Positions 43,330 to 53,688 of a stretch of DNA of 64,000 bases are shown in pieces (position 1 is the stretch's first letter; every line of letters starts with the position of its first letter). The DNA is from Phytophthora sp. 'mugwort' (taxonomy: Eukaryota; Oomycota; Peronosporomycetes; Peronosporales; Peronosporaceae). The position numbers and the translations under genes are program-made. The stretch is from assembly GCA_033558025.1 (NCBI GenBank), contig JAUCEF010000012.1:1054001-1118000 (forward strand). Direction: 5' to 3'. The notes beneath the pieces were generated by a model. The model saw nothing but the letters and a program-made list of their open reading frames with translations. It had not been told where the DNA came from and did not search any database.

Positions 43330-45700
43330 ACCCGCATATTACCATTACAGTAGCTTCAATCCATAAAAACTGCACAACAAGATTAAAATCTGATTGGCTG
43401 GAAGTTAAACCTGCACTGATGATTCTGGTTAATTTGGTGTAACATAAAATCTACTATTCTACAAAATAATGTGTATTGAATTTACACGTTGTAACCGCAA
43501 TTGGAGATTACCATCGCACTTATTTTTGATCCAATACCATAAGTCCTAATTACGGTACATCCCACCGACTCAAGTGGGTGCGCCACAAACAGACGATCCT
43601 CTTGACTGTGATAGCGTCGAGAGACGCTATATTATCACTCGGTGCAGTTATCATTAAACTACAGTGTGCCAGAATATGGTGGGCTCACTCGGTACCGGAA
43701 AGGCTAGTCGGTAGTCGGTCTCGTCAATATGCTTTGCTCTAATTTGGTAAGTTTAGCTCACAATATCATCAACCCCGCCAACTCCATCCCCGCACACGAG
43801 TATCGAGCGCGCAGCGTCTGCACACTCCGCAGAGAACTCAGCTTTCAGAACAGGGAGACAATGCTGGTAGCAACGGACCACCGTCATAGTTAGGCACCTC
43901 GGGTTAATAATAACTATTTTATATATAGCAAACTGGAAGCTATTGTATCTTTCATCTGTCACTACTTGGAAGTATCAATTCAGGGTAACACGGGTGAGAG
44001 GATTCGTCTGTACATGTACTGTACCATAGAAACCATCGCTGCATTTTCAAAACGTAATCGATCAGCTAATTGTGCGTAAGCGGCAGCCAATCGACACGGT
44101 TGCAAAATGAATGCAGTCCAATACAGCATTCTCCAATTTGCTTCCAGATTGCAAGATGGTTACATTTCGCCTGCTACTCGCTCTCCTGCTTCCTCTTCTG
44201 GCTTCCACGTCGCCAGTAAATGTGATCCCCCCAACCAGAAACGATGCGCGCCTCGACGAATCCTCACTGCCGGCCGTGTCAACCAACCTTGATGACAACG
44301 CTTCGATGACTGCGTTGGACTCCTCAAGCAAGAAGGACCTCCCGGTGTTTTTCTTTCACGGCGTCACCCGAGACCACACCGATGGTTTCAATATTGAGGC
44401 GAACCTCACTGCAGAAGGACGTCCTTTTGTGGCGCTCTCTTTTTGCGAGAAAGAGTGCTCTGTACAAGCGTTATCTATCCAAGTACCTAAGGCCATCGCC
44501 GCTGTGCGTGATGTCGTCGCCCGTGACGAACGATTCAAGGGTGAATACATTTTTATCGCTCACTCTCAAGGTGGCATGATTGCCCGTGCAGTCATCGAAG
44601 GGATGGATGACCACAACGTACACACCTTCGTTAGTCTTGCAGGCGTACAGAACGGCATCTTTCACGGACCCCAAGAGGATGACCGGCGTACGATTGCAGG
44701 CCTGATAGCAGGCTTCGGTGCTGACACCTTGCCCCCTACAGTATTTGATTTTAGCAGCTACTCGGGCGAAACTACTCGTGGCAAGATGCAACTCGACTGG
44801 GCACGTCAATCCATGGACCATGAGTTGCAAGTCACCTACTCAATGTTGAACTTGGGGAGGATTCCAGTGCGCGACGTCTTCGTAGGCACCAACTTGTGGC
44901 TGCCTATGATAAACAATGTGAACAAGTGCTCGTGGTTTGACTTCCACTGCCACCTGGAAAAGAGCCGTCGCAAGAATAATTTCTTGAAACTGAAAGAGGC
45001 TCACTTTTTCGCGTCATCTGCCGATGGAGTCGTTTCTCCTTGGCAAATCAGCGTGTTTGGTCACTACAATGACGTTGACACCCTGGAGGATATTGAATCG
45101 AAGTTTGAAAGCATAAAGGTGGTGGAAATGCACGACACAGAGGAGTATAAGGAGGACACATTCGGCTTGCGAACGTTAGATGAACGGGGAGGTCTGTTTC
45201 GCTACTCACCCGAAAACGTTCACCACATATGTTGGTTGGTCGACTTCTCGCACCCCAACGGCGCGAAAATGTGCACGTTTCATGATGTCTATGACCAGTA
45301 CGTGTACAAAGTGATATCGTGATTAGCCAAATTATTGGCCGGATGGGCAATGTAAGATGGTTTCAACACGATATTAACATTCTACGGATCTCATGAATTT
45401 CGTCAATTACCATATTATTATTTTCAGTGAGGAAAAAATAGTATGTATATGTTTAAGCAGCGAGTGAATATTTCGTTATCTGTTGAATTGGCTATAGCAG
45501 CATTAGCTCCGCAGTGAAATAGAGCGATGTCACTTTGATCAAATGATATTAAGCAGCAGAAAAAACGATTAAACAAATGGAAGTGATAGTAAACCTTAGA
45601 TGATCTCAATCCGCATAACATCATTGAATCATGCATGCACGACTTTTATTCTGCAAAGCTAGCTTCTCCTCTTCGAGAATGCGCAATCGTCGCTGAAGCT
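43330..45700. repeat. right arm of the large inverted duplication
   Basis: Reverse complement of the left arm (1-155 plus 3948-6470), without its two insertions. Homology ends near 45700, where the left copy runs out of the window, so the true extent may be larger. The unfilled sites for the piggyBac (TTAA, 45549-45552) and for the 341-bp element (TAAATTCAA, near 43480) are both present. Confidence 0.85.
44156..45322 (+). CDS. secreted palmitoyl-protein thioesterase-like hydrolase, copy 2
   Basis: The same 388-residue architecture as copy 1: signal peptide MVTFRLLLALLLPLLAS, nucleophile motif IAHSQGG, candidate acid in SSADGVVSP and candidate base in ENVHH. Compared with copy 1, the products differ at four positions (205, 206, 219 and 221 in the numbering that includes 15 upstream codons from 44111). 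The optional upstream leader differs at three more. Both copies are open and keep the catalytic residues, so both may be active. The gene converges on the coiled-coil gene (stop codons about 300 bp apart). Confidence 0.85.
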   Translation: MVTFRLLLALLLPLLASTSPVNVIPPTRNDARLDESSLPAVSTNLDDNASMTALDSSSKKDLPVFFFHGVTRDHTDGFNIEANLTAEGRPFVALSFCEKECSVQALSIQVPKAIAAVRDVVARDERFKGEYIFIAHSQGGMIARAVIEGMDDHNVHTFVSLAGVQNGIFHGPQEDDRRTIAGLIAGFGADTLPPTVFDFSSYSGETTRGKMQLDWARQSMDHELQVTYSMLNLGRIPVRDVFVGTNLWLPMINNVNKCSWFDFHCHLEKSRRKNNFLKLKEAHFFASSADGVVSPWQISVFGHYNDVDTLEDIESKFESIKVVEMHDTEEYKEDTFGLRTLDERGGLFRYSPENVHHICWLVDFSHPNGAKMCTFHDVYDQYVYKVIS

Positions 45701-46925
45701 CGTCACGTTCTTTGGCATCACTTACAGCGCGTTGCTTCAGCATCTGTCGCGAAAAAATGTTAAAATTTATGCAGCACACAACAACCGCCGCAGTATTGCA
45801 AATACCTCGAGAGCTTGGTCCGTGGAGGTGATATTGGTCTGAAAGCGCTGGGCACTCTCATTTGTAGCTTGAAGCTGGTCCTCCAGCTGCTTGCGGACTT
45901 GCGTCAGTTCCTGGTTTTGATGTTTCCGGTCAGCCAACTCCTTCTCTAGTAACAACCGTGCGTAAACCTGCTCGTTTCGCGCCAATTCAAGCTCCTGTGC
46001 TCGCTGCGCATCTTGTTTTGCTTGGAGCTGAGCATCCAAACGCTCGCGATCTTTGGCTTGGGCTGTGGATTTCGCTTCTGCGAGTTCAGCTTCAGCTCGT
46101 TGCCGCCGATAAACCTCCTCAGCTGCAGCAGCTTCGCTAGCAGCTCGCGCAGTATCACTGTAGCTGACACCTGTGATAATTGGAGTTGTAGCCTTCATTT
46201 CATCTTCTTTCGCCACAGCAGCAGTCTCAGAGCAACTTCGTGGCACTGACAGGAAAGTGAACTGCATCATTTTCGCATCCACTTGGTGGATTAGTTCATC
46301 CGTTACCAAGAGTTTGACAACCTGCGTGAACGCAAAGCGTTAGCCCGCATAAAATCTGGCGAAAATATAGACAACCGCGTACATTCGTGTGATCGACAGG
46401 TAGGCAAAAACTTTCGCTTGGAGGAGACATTTGGTATTGCACCCGAAGTACCTCCTTTGTGTTCGTTTCATCACGTAAGATGAATGGAAATGGCTTGGTC
46501 GAGTTTCTATCTAATGGCTGTAAGCGAAGAAGCACCCATACGTACGTGCCTCGAACAGACCTTAAGGTCCTTTCACCTCCTTCTAATTCGTCTTCAAAAT
46601 GTTCTGATTTGCTGTCCTGCAAGCCCATGCTGTACTTATCAACAGATCGAGTGCTAGTGCCACTTGAAACGAGCCGACGGGGGATTAAAGCTTCGCCGGT
46701 GTGAATTGGAGTCTCCGCTCGCAGGAAACTATTCAGCAGTTGCTCACGCTCCATTAATGGGGGTCGACTTGCTGCTCGCAGATGCACGTGAACAGCGTCA
46801 AATGGTAAAACAACTTGTGTCTCCTCTTCCGGTACGACTTCAACGGTAGTCTCGACGTCGAACATGAAGCGCAGCGGTCGAAGGAAGATGGCTGCGGTGC
46901 CCACAACACGAGCAGAAGAGTTCAT
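45621..46925 (-). CDS. coiled-coil protein, three exons, function unknown
   Basis: Exons 46383-46925, 45806-46321 and 45621-45743 join in frame to 1182 bases (393 residues). Both introns (61 and 62 bp) have GT-AG ends, and every exon length is a multiple of three. The N-terminal ~200 residues form a mixed domain (VGTAAIFLRPLRFMFDVETT; TYVWVLLRLQPLDRN) that I do not recognise. Residues ~235-350 are a long Ala/Glu/Gln/Arg coiled coil (EEVYRRQRAEAELAEAKSTA and onward), continuing into the last exon (RRLRILEEEKLALQNK). No signal peptide or membrane segment is seen. A second copy of at least the last exon lies at window position 1. A cytoskeletal or scaffold role is only a guess from the coiled coil. 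Confidence 0.8.
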
Positions 46926-47268
46926 GTCGTAGCTGTTGATCTCAGATCGTGTATTGTTTTTTTACTTTGCTTTTACTTTATTTTTGTCGCGCCGAGAATA
47001 ACTTTCGTGCGTGAACAATGTGGATAGCTGACGTCGCAACACTCAAAACTCGATGTATGATTACCATGTTATTGTAATGCACCCAATCCGTTTGCTGATT
47101 TTTTCCTACTAATACTGAACACGGCATTTTTGCGTGTTGTTCTGCGCATGCGTCTTTTTTCTCGAGGATTTTTGCCTTGATTCTGCTGAACACGGCCGCG
47201 GGAGATTGGTCTGTGTCCCAGCTCCTCTCTTAATAGTCTCGACTACCGTTTAGATGTACTCTGTGTGT

Positions 47269-48573
47269 TCATCTGTCCGCCGTATACTCGTTCGAAAATG
47301 AAAATGACAACGACTGTGCGAACGAGTTAAATGTCTTGGAATGTGCTCGACGCTTTTCCGGGGAGTCCAGAGCTCCCCGGAAATACGGTGGGGGCAATAC
47401 CGCAGTGGGTTTCACGAGTGGAACAGTGTCATGCCCTGGAGACACTTGAAAGTTTCCCCTCAGCATGTTCATCTTCGGCATCGACGTCTTAAAGCTACTT
47501 GTTGTCATCTTCTCCAACTCGTCCGCCGGTGACAACGAACGCATCCTTACCGGCATCTCGGTGTGTGCTGTAAACCGCGACGTCGTGGACAAGGGTGTGG
47601 CCATCATACTTTCCAAGGATACGAAACTGGTCGTGCTCAATGGACTGGAAACTGCAGACAGTGACTGACTTCGGTGCAATGGGCTGCTAAATATATGGTT
47701 GTCCTCCAGTGAATGTGACTTGGTCAGCGAACGATCCCGCGTGGACGGTACCACTTCCTGATGAATCGGGTCGATCGGCTCCAGAAGCGTCTTCACCATA
47801 TCCGCGACTGCAGTTGCATGCGCCACATCGAGCCCCTCCTGTTTCACTACTACATTAGCGCCAATCGCTGGCGTGGAGCGTCCGCCCGCCATCTCAATGT
47901 CCTGCTGCTGTGTCTGGTCCATCACCGCTCCTTCTCCGAACCCGAAGCCCTGCAACCTCTTCCCCGACCCGAAGGTGTGATATAACATTTTCTTCTGACC
48001 TTTCCCCGCCATTGACGCAGCAGCGACTCGCTCCTCCTGCGCCTGCACGCGGCTCGCCCTGATGGCGAAGTTTCGGCACTGACAACCCTGTCCGGGCGCG
48101 GTCTGGTGCTGATGATGGCTCTGCAGTGCCGCCTCCTCCGACCCACCCAGCAGCATCTGCTCGATGTCCACCTCCGCATCGACCAAGTCTGCTAAGTAAA
48201 AGTAAGATAAGATAGCATTAATCACCCTATTGCCACTTTCATTTTAAGAAAAATACGTGTTATTCTTTCTACTGAAAACGTATTATAAATACGTTCACTT
48301 ACCAGGTTGGAAGCTGGAACCGAAGTAGAGCTCTCCCGACTCGCTACCGAAGGCGTCAGACAGCTGTGCGTCCATCATGGCGCTAGGGCGGAAGACGTCC
48401 ATATCGATGTCCATGTCTATTTCGTCGTCGCCCTCGAGCGGCAGCAGCAGCGCGCGGCGAACGTGCTCGGAGGCGGCTGACGACGCATCGTCCCCGCTAA
48501 CGGGCGAGAGCGCCTTGAGCTCGGCGTCGTCCAGCGCGCTCACCAGCTGCATCCCCACGGGCAGCGCCGCCAT
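47269..48573 (-). CDS. Ser-rich acidic protein, two exons, function unknown
   Basis: Exons 48303-48573 and 47269-48191 join to 1194 bases (397 residues) across a 111-bp GTAAGT...AG intron. The start ACCATGG at 48573 has good context; an open frame extends upstream to 48729 but without support. The N-terminal 90 residues are acidic (GDDEIDMDIDMDVF). Residues ~115-140 contain CQCRNFAIRASRVQAQEERV, with a basic patch. The rest is a long Ser/Thr/Pro-rich low-complexity region with probable phosphosites (RSQSLSAVSSPLSTTSF). This pattern suits a nuclear or regulatory protein, but no domain is recognised. The same-strand neighbours are the coiled-coil gene downstream and the epimerase upstream. Confidence 0.75.
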
Positions 48574-48949
48574 GGTCAATGGTTGGAGAGTGCTCGAGTA
48601 ACAGTGTGGCTTCACTATGCCTCGAATCAATTTGCATTTGGCCATACAAAAAGGAACATGCGTGAAATCACGTGGTTTCATTGGATGATATAATGGGGTT
48701 GCGGTACTGTTTGTGTACAGTTTTTGCATGTTAGTGGAGAATACGTAGTGCAGCGTAGCTCAGTAAGTTGAAAGAATACTGTAGGCGTTTCTATAGATAT
48801 ATAAAACAATACGGCCGCATAAAAATAGTGAAAACAACAGGAATTGATTTGGTTGTGTGGTAGCACTACAGTCACTACAGTACCTTACACAAGCTTGTCC
48901 ATCAAAAAGTTTCAAACACATCTACATCATGGGATCGCATCGCCTCTCC

Positions 48950-49909
48950 TTACAGGGTAGTGACCGATATGGTCTCCTGCAGCGTGTAAGTCTGGCCAGC
49001 GGGCAGGACCTGCTTCACCGACACGCGACCAGGCTCGACGGCGACCATGTTCTTGTACTCTTCATCGCCGAAGTCGTCCATTGCCTTGGCGCGGTCGGCC
49101 CACGGGTTCCACACCACGGCATCAGTCTCGGTCTTGACTTTAACCTTGCCGGATGAGCCGCTGATGTAGCCTGTCTTGTCGATCGTGACCGTGCGGTCCA
49201 CAGCGTTGACGCCCTTGATGATGGCGCTCAGCTTGTTGGGGGCGTTACTGTACACGTTGTCGGTCTGGTTGGCAAAGTTAATGTACTCGCGGGTCTCTGT
49301 CGCGTTCACCTTGGCAACCTTATCGTAGTAGCTGACGCCCTTGAGGCCCTTCACCTGCACTCCCTTGTTGCGCGCATCGTCCACCCACAGATAGTTGTGC
49401 AGCAGTGCGTGGAAGTCGATCTGCTCCTTGTGCGTGTTGTGCACACGCAGAGCCGTCTTGAGCTGGTTTGCGTACAACTTGACCTCGTACTTGAGCTCGA
49501 AGTCAACGGGCCACATCTGACGGGTCGAGTCGCTCGACGCCATCGTGAAGGTGGCCACACTGGGGCTCTTCTTGTCAGTAGCATCTTTGTGGCTCGCCAA
49601 AGTCCAGTTGGAGATACGGGCGAAACCGTGGCTCGGGAATCCCTTGGAGCTGCCGAAGTTGGGGAATACGACAGGGATACCGCCACGGATGGGGTTTACG
49701 CCATCCATGTAGGACTCGTTTGACATGAATAAAATGTCAAGGTTCGGGTCTATTGCGGCACGGAACGACTTGACGTGTGCGCCGAAGAGAAAGACTTCAG
49801 CGCTGGAGCCGTATGGGTGTGTGAGCTTGACGGTCTCCAGCGCGGCATCGGCTGACATAAGCAGAGTCGACAGCAACGCGGCGGTCTGGAAGAGGAATGC
49901 GTTAACCAT
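48950..49909 (-). CDS. secreted glucose-6-phosphate 1-epimerase-like (D-hexose-6-phosphate mutarotase)
   Basis: A 319-residue intronless protein of the aldose-1-epimerase superfamily, YeaD/YMR099c branch, which interconverts alpha and beta anomers of hexose-6-phosphates. An N-terminal signal peptide (MVNAFLFQTAALLSTLLMSA) predicts secretion. Family signatures are GGIPVVFPNFG (76-86), SHGFARISNW (93-102), FHALLHNYLWV (166-176; His171 the likely catalytic His), VVWNPW (265-270) and VAVEPG (289-294; Glu292 the likely catalytic Glu). Length and motif order are normal. A secreted form of this usually cytosolic enzyme suggests action on host or apoplastic sugars, or a changed substrate; that is inference. 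A dead relative lies at 8798-9260. Confidence 0.9.
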   Translation of the reverse strand: MVNAFLFQTAALLSTLLMSADAALETVKLTHPYGSSAEVFLFGAHVKSFRAAIDPNLDILFMSNESYMDGVNPIRGGIPVVFPNFGSSKGFPSHGFARISNWTLASHKDATDKKSPSVATFTMASSDSTRQMWPVDFELKYEVKLYANQLKTALRVHNTHKEQIDFHALLHNYLWVDDARNKGVQVKGLKGVSYYDKVAKVNATETREYINFANQTDNVYSNAPNKLSAIIKGVNAVDRTVTIDKTGYISGSSGKVKVKTETDAVVWNPWADRAKAMDDFGDEEYKNMVAVEPGRVSVKQVLPAGQTYTLQETISVTTL

Positions 49910-50950
49910 GTTGGAGGCGGGACGAGGTCGGGATAGGAGCGTGTTCCTTAGGAGGTTAATTTAAGAATGGAGGACTCGTTGCAGGCCTTGCAAGAAGCCC
50001 GGCGTGCTTGTTAGGGTGGAGACAATGCGTAAGCTTCACATCATGGGATACCATCGGGAAAAACTGGTGGGGTGGGGGGAAGTTGTCGGATCGCCGGCTG
50101 GACTATCGGCGAGTGTGTCATATTGTACGTGGTCGCGTGTAAGTAGGTCGGTACGATATGGTACACTATCAAAAAGCAAGATCCCGGTTTGCGTGCACGC
50201 CAGGTGGAAGAAGACATGGTGGCGGAAGCGGATGGTGCACATGAAACCATGCGGCACTCAGACGCCCTACCGGTATTTGACTCATCAAAGCGGGTCGCCT
50301 GTCGTCAAATTGCATGAAGTTCACGTTGAAGGCGTCCGAATTAACCGCTTAATCAGTGTTACAACACACGATTAAAAAGCCGTCTTACGGGCACGATTGT
50401 TAAACAGTTATTGCATTTCGCAGCACATATGCATCGACGGAATTTGAACATTCCTCGAAATTGCTGTCTAGCGAGTACATAACCACGTATTCTGTGCGAT
50501 ATTGCATTTATTTCATGTAATATTATAATACGATCTGGTCGAATTCGTCCGGCAAATAGTACAGTACGTAGTATTAAAATCGTCGACACCAGAAGCCGCA
50601 ACGGCTAGTGACACCGATTATGCTGATTTCTGCACTTTTGCCACACCTTGCAGACTGCAAGTTGCAGTACACTACAGTGTCAACTCGGTTCTGCGAGGCT
50701 CATCGGAACGGCAAAATCGCTTTAGAGGGGGTTTCCTATCCACTTCGTCCGGCGGACCGACCAATCAGCAACGCGCATTCCGAGCTTTGCAGGATCGTTT
50801 CGGCAGCCTCCTTGGCGTCCGGCGGACATTTAAGCTGACAGCCGGAGGGAAGACCCACCTGCGAGGGGCACGTAACGTACCTCCGCGGAGGGAGGTGCAT
50901 TTGAAAGGGGAGGTACACTTGATAATTTGCAGTGGCGACGAACCTAGCAA
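49910..50950. other. intergenic; upstream region of the epimerase and leader of the next element
   Basis: No gene seen in 49910-50600. From 50640 to 50950 the composition changes to a GC-rich leader with a CCTCCGCGGAGG palindrome (50879-50890), apparently the 5' part of the repeat carrying the ORF at 50951. Confidence 0.4.
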
Positions 50951-51800
50951 CATGGAGGAGGACCATATCGTCAGTCAGATCAACGGCCTCCGTTTGCCAA
51001 GAGCACAGATGAGGTGCATGCCCTCCTAATGGAATACCATGCCAAGCAGCGGCGGATGGCTTGCACAAAGCTTCGTCTTGGTGCTCAGAAGCGAAGCTTA
51101 ACTCAAGATAACAAGCTCGGCTACATGAACCTTCTTTGGAGCTACTACGAGGCCAAATGCGACGGCGTGTTGGGAGCGCTTGAGGGGCCTGCTCAAGCAG
51201 CCTCTGAAACGGGGGGTCTCAGAGCAACGAAACTTTGCAACTTCCGTTTGCTGAATGTCATCTTCTCTGATGAGTTCGTACAGCGCGTGAGTGAGACCGA
51301 TCAGATTCCAGATCGGGCGGCGATAGATGTGAGCGCTGTCAACGCGAGCTCGCCCTACTGGGTGGACATCACTTAAGCGTACAACAACAACAACATTGGG
51401 CACTAAAACCGGTTTGTTTTGGAGGGGGATAATGCTCAATATGATGGTGTTGACCCAACGTTGGCTGTCCCACACTCCAGCAGTAAACTTCGCGCGATGC
51501 GGAAGAAGACGATGGCTCGCTACAATAGAGCTCTTTACTTGTCAAAGAAGTCGGGCTCACATGGTGAGTTTTGGGATTATTGCGCGGGTTTTAGGGACGC
51601 TCAATATCTTCATGATTGGCTTCAGGTTCGCTCCGATCGCCGAGATACTGTACTGGGGCTAGTACCCCGAAACGCCCGCATGAGCACTTGTCAAGCTCCA
51701 ATGTCGACGCGTCGGCTCCGACGCCACAGGCATCAAGCGCGGGGGGGACCCGCAAAGTGTCGTCGTCGCCTGCCGACGGCTAAGCGTATTCTAGAGTAGG
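50951..51800 (+). pseudogene. repeat-encoded ORF, class unassigned, two frameshifts
   Basis: Starts ATGGAGGAGGACCATATCGT at 50951, shifts frame near 51005, then runs through LLMEYHAKQRRMACTKLRLG, TQDNKLGYMNLLWSYYEAKC and NFRLLNVIFSDEFVQRVSET. Next comes AVNASSPYWVDIT, a stop, and in a third frame FWDYCAGFRDAQYLHDWLQV. The pattern resembles a multi-copy oomycete transposon-associated ORF that I have met before, but I cannot name its domain. No catalytic motif is visible. Confidence 0.5.
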
Positions 51801-51835
51801 TACGTCTTCAACCGTCCTCTTTTGCAGTTCATCAT

Positions 51836-52700
51836 TTAGACGAGGACATGGCGGGGTGATAACCCGAGCGACATCTCTAGGGACGTCTGTAGTGGTGTCT
51901 GATAGAATGAACTGATGCTTCTGCGCGTCGCTGATTGCAACGAAAGGTGCCCTGATCGTGTCATGGCCTTAACCCTTTGTATCTGCCGGGAAGCCGGTAC
52001 CGCTGTGGTTGCAAACGTCCTGGTAACATACTTTAGGCCAAACACAACACCAACAATTGCGAAAACAACGCCCCGACTTTGAGCTTGACCGCCAAGTGAC
52101 ATCTCGTTTGATCGCCGCGTCGAATGTCTCACACGGATTATCCATTCCTCCTCACAGCGTCGAAGACGTCACTCCCTCCGAGTTTCCTGGTGACGTAGTG
52201 TTGAGCGAAGCGCTGCATAGTATTGATAGATGGGGCTGCCGTATCGATGAGGTCGAAGCGCTGAAGAAGCGCTACCCACATCCGCTTCGACTTGAGTCCT
52301 TGACCAGCCCAATCCCGGACAAATTCCTTCATCGCGGGCGTCAAACCGGGGCGGCGAGAGCACGAGCCGGTTTGAAATGGTAGCAAGCCACCTCCATCGT
52401 TGCCGCTGTGCTGGCACGTCAGGATTTGCGCTCGTCATGGACACTTCACACCGACAGACGCATGAACGCAAACCTTACAGACACATCGCAACTGCTGGAC
52501 TCGCATGGGATGACGAGATAGAGTCATGCAAGCGTTAGCACGGTGCGAGATCACTTTTCGCGATCCGATACTTCTTGACTCTGCCGTGAGAACGCCGGAA
52601 ATGAGGTTTAGGTATCGCTGCCGCGGTAAGTGTTGACAAGGGTGGCTGGAGCAATAACCTTGGCCGGAATCCATCTTGCAGGGTGCATCGTGGTGATGCT
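51836..52700 (-). pseudogene. N-terminal fragment of a MULE transposase
   Basis: The minus frame contains GLTPAMKEFVRDWAGQGLKS, KRMWVALLQRF and INTMQRFAQHYVTRKLG (52350-52180). This is the helix-rich region that precedes the DDE core in oomycete MULEs. Upstream (52700-52440) is a degenerate Cys/His-rich stretch. The catalytic core is missing. The fragment is cut off near 51836, next to the ORF above in tail-to-tail orientation. Confidence 0.65.
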
Positions 52701-53688
52701 GTTGTTCGAAAAAATGTTGATTGGAAAGTGAGTGGATATGGCGGGGGCGAGGCAGGAAACCCTGTCATGATTGGCTAAGAATTGCTCAGCTTTGAGAGCG
52801 GCACACAAGTTGTCATGTCGTGGGTGCAAATGGGCCAAATCGGCTGGTGCAATGCCTTTCTACAGTGGATGTGGTGCTTCACGGTGCACATATACATGCT
52901 AGGTGTTTTTGGCAAATATGACAGTGTATCTAGTACTACCTCCTTGCGATATGGGTTTATATCGCGGATATTTTTTCTCTATTATCGGGAGTGACTCTTC
53001 CTCGTTGCTAACGTCGCAGTACTTATTGGTTCCACCTTTTTCTCTTTGCCGGTGAGTAAAAACAAGTCCTTTTAGGATGCAGATTTTTCTTGCTGATTGG
53101 TAGAAATAACAAAACTGAGCCTCTTAACAGCTCCCGTGTGAGAGGGCATTTTGCTCCCTTCGACCGCGAATAGGTAAACATACTCATCTACATACAATAC
53201 TTGTACTTATCATTTTGTCCGTCATATCAAAATGTCTGGATCTGTACTATAATAATATCACGCACCCTGACTAGAAAAAAATCTTGTCAGGGTTGTGTGA
53301 GGTTTGTCATCGATTTATCAAACGCCGTTTAAATTGTGCCAAAGGTCTATTCATGTTAAGAGGGTGTCGCTATATGACCATATATGAAATGTATGCGGAA
53401 TGTGGTATCCCTTGTAGACTCCGAAAATAAATTTCAAAGAATTTGCCATACTGATCAGTCACTGCTCAGAGTAACTCGCTGTCATGGCTACTCAATGCAG
53501 TAGGACGGGCGCTGCTAGGATTTGCAGGGGGGGGGGGGGGGGTACCCACAGTGATCCTTGAGACTGAACCAGTAAGGCAGCCGCAACCGTGTCTTCAAGG
53601 TCGACTACAATATCTCAGGCGCTCGAGCAATACAGACAGACTTGAAGCGAGTTAAATCTAAATTAAACCCTTCCTATAATAGTCTTCT
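52701..53688. other. downstream region of the Old Yellow Enzyme gene; 16-G tract
   Basis: AT-rich sequence without a recognised gene. A run of 16 G lies at 53527-53542, about 150 bp from the stop of the flavoenzyme gene. Confidence 0.5.

Noticed and set aside
48574..48729. Upstream extension (52 codons) of the Ser-rich protein
   Set aside because: The extension is AT-rich, unlike the gene, and the downstream ATG has better context (ACCATGG). Kept as an alternative only.
49397..49723. Open frames on both strands overlapping the epimerase gene
   Set aside because: They arise from codon bias of the real gene and show no family similarity.
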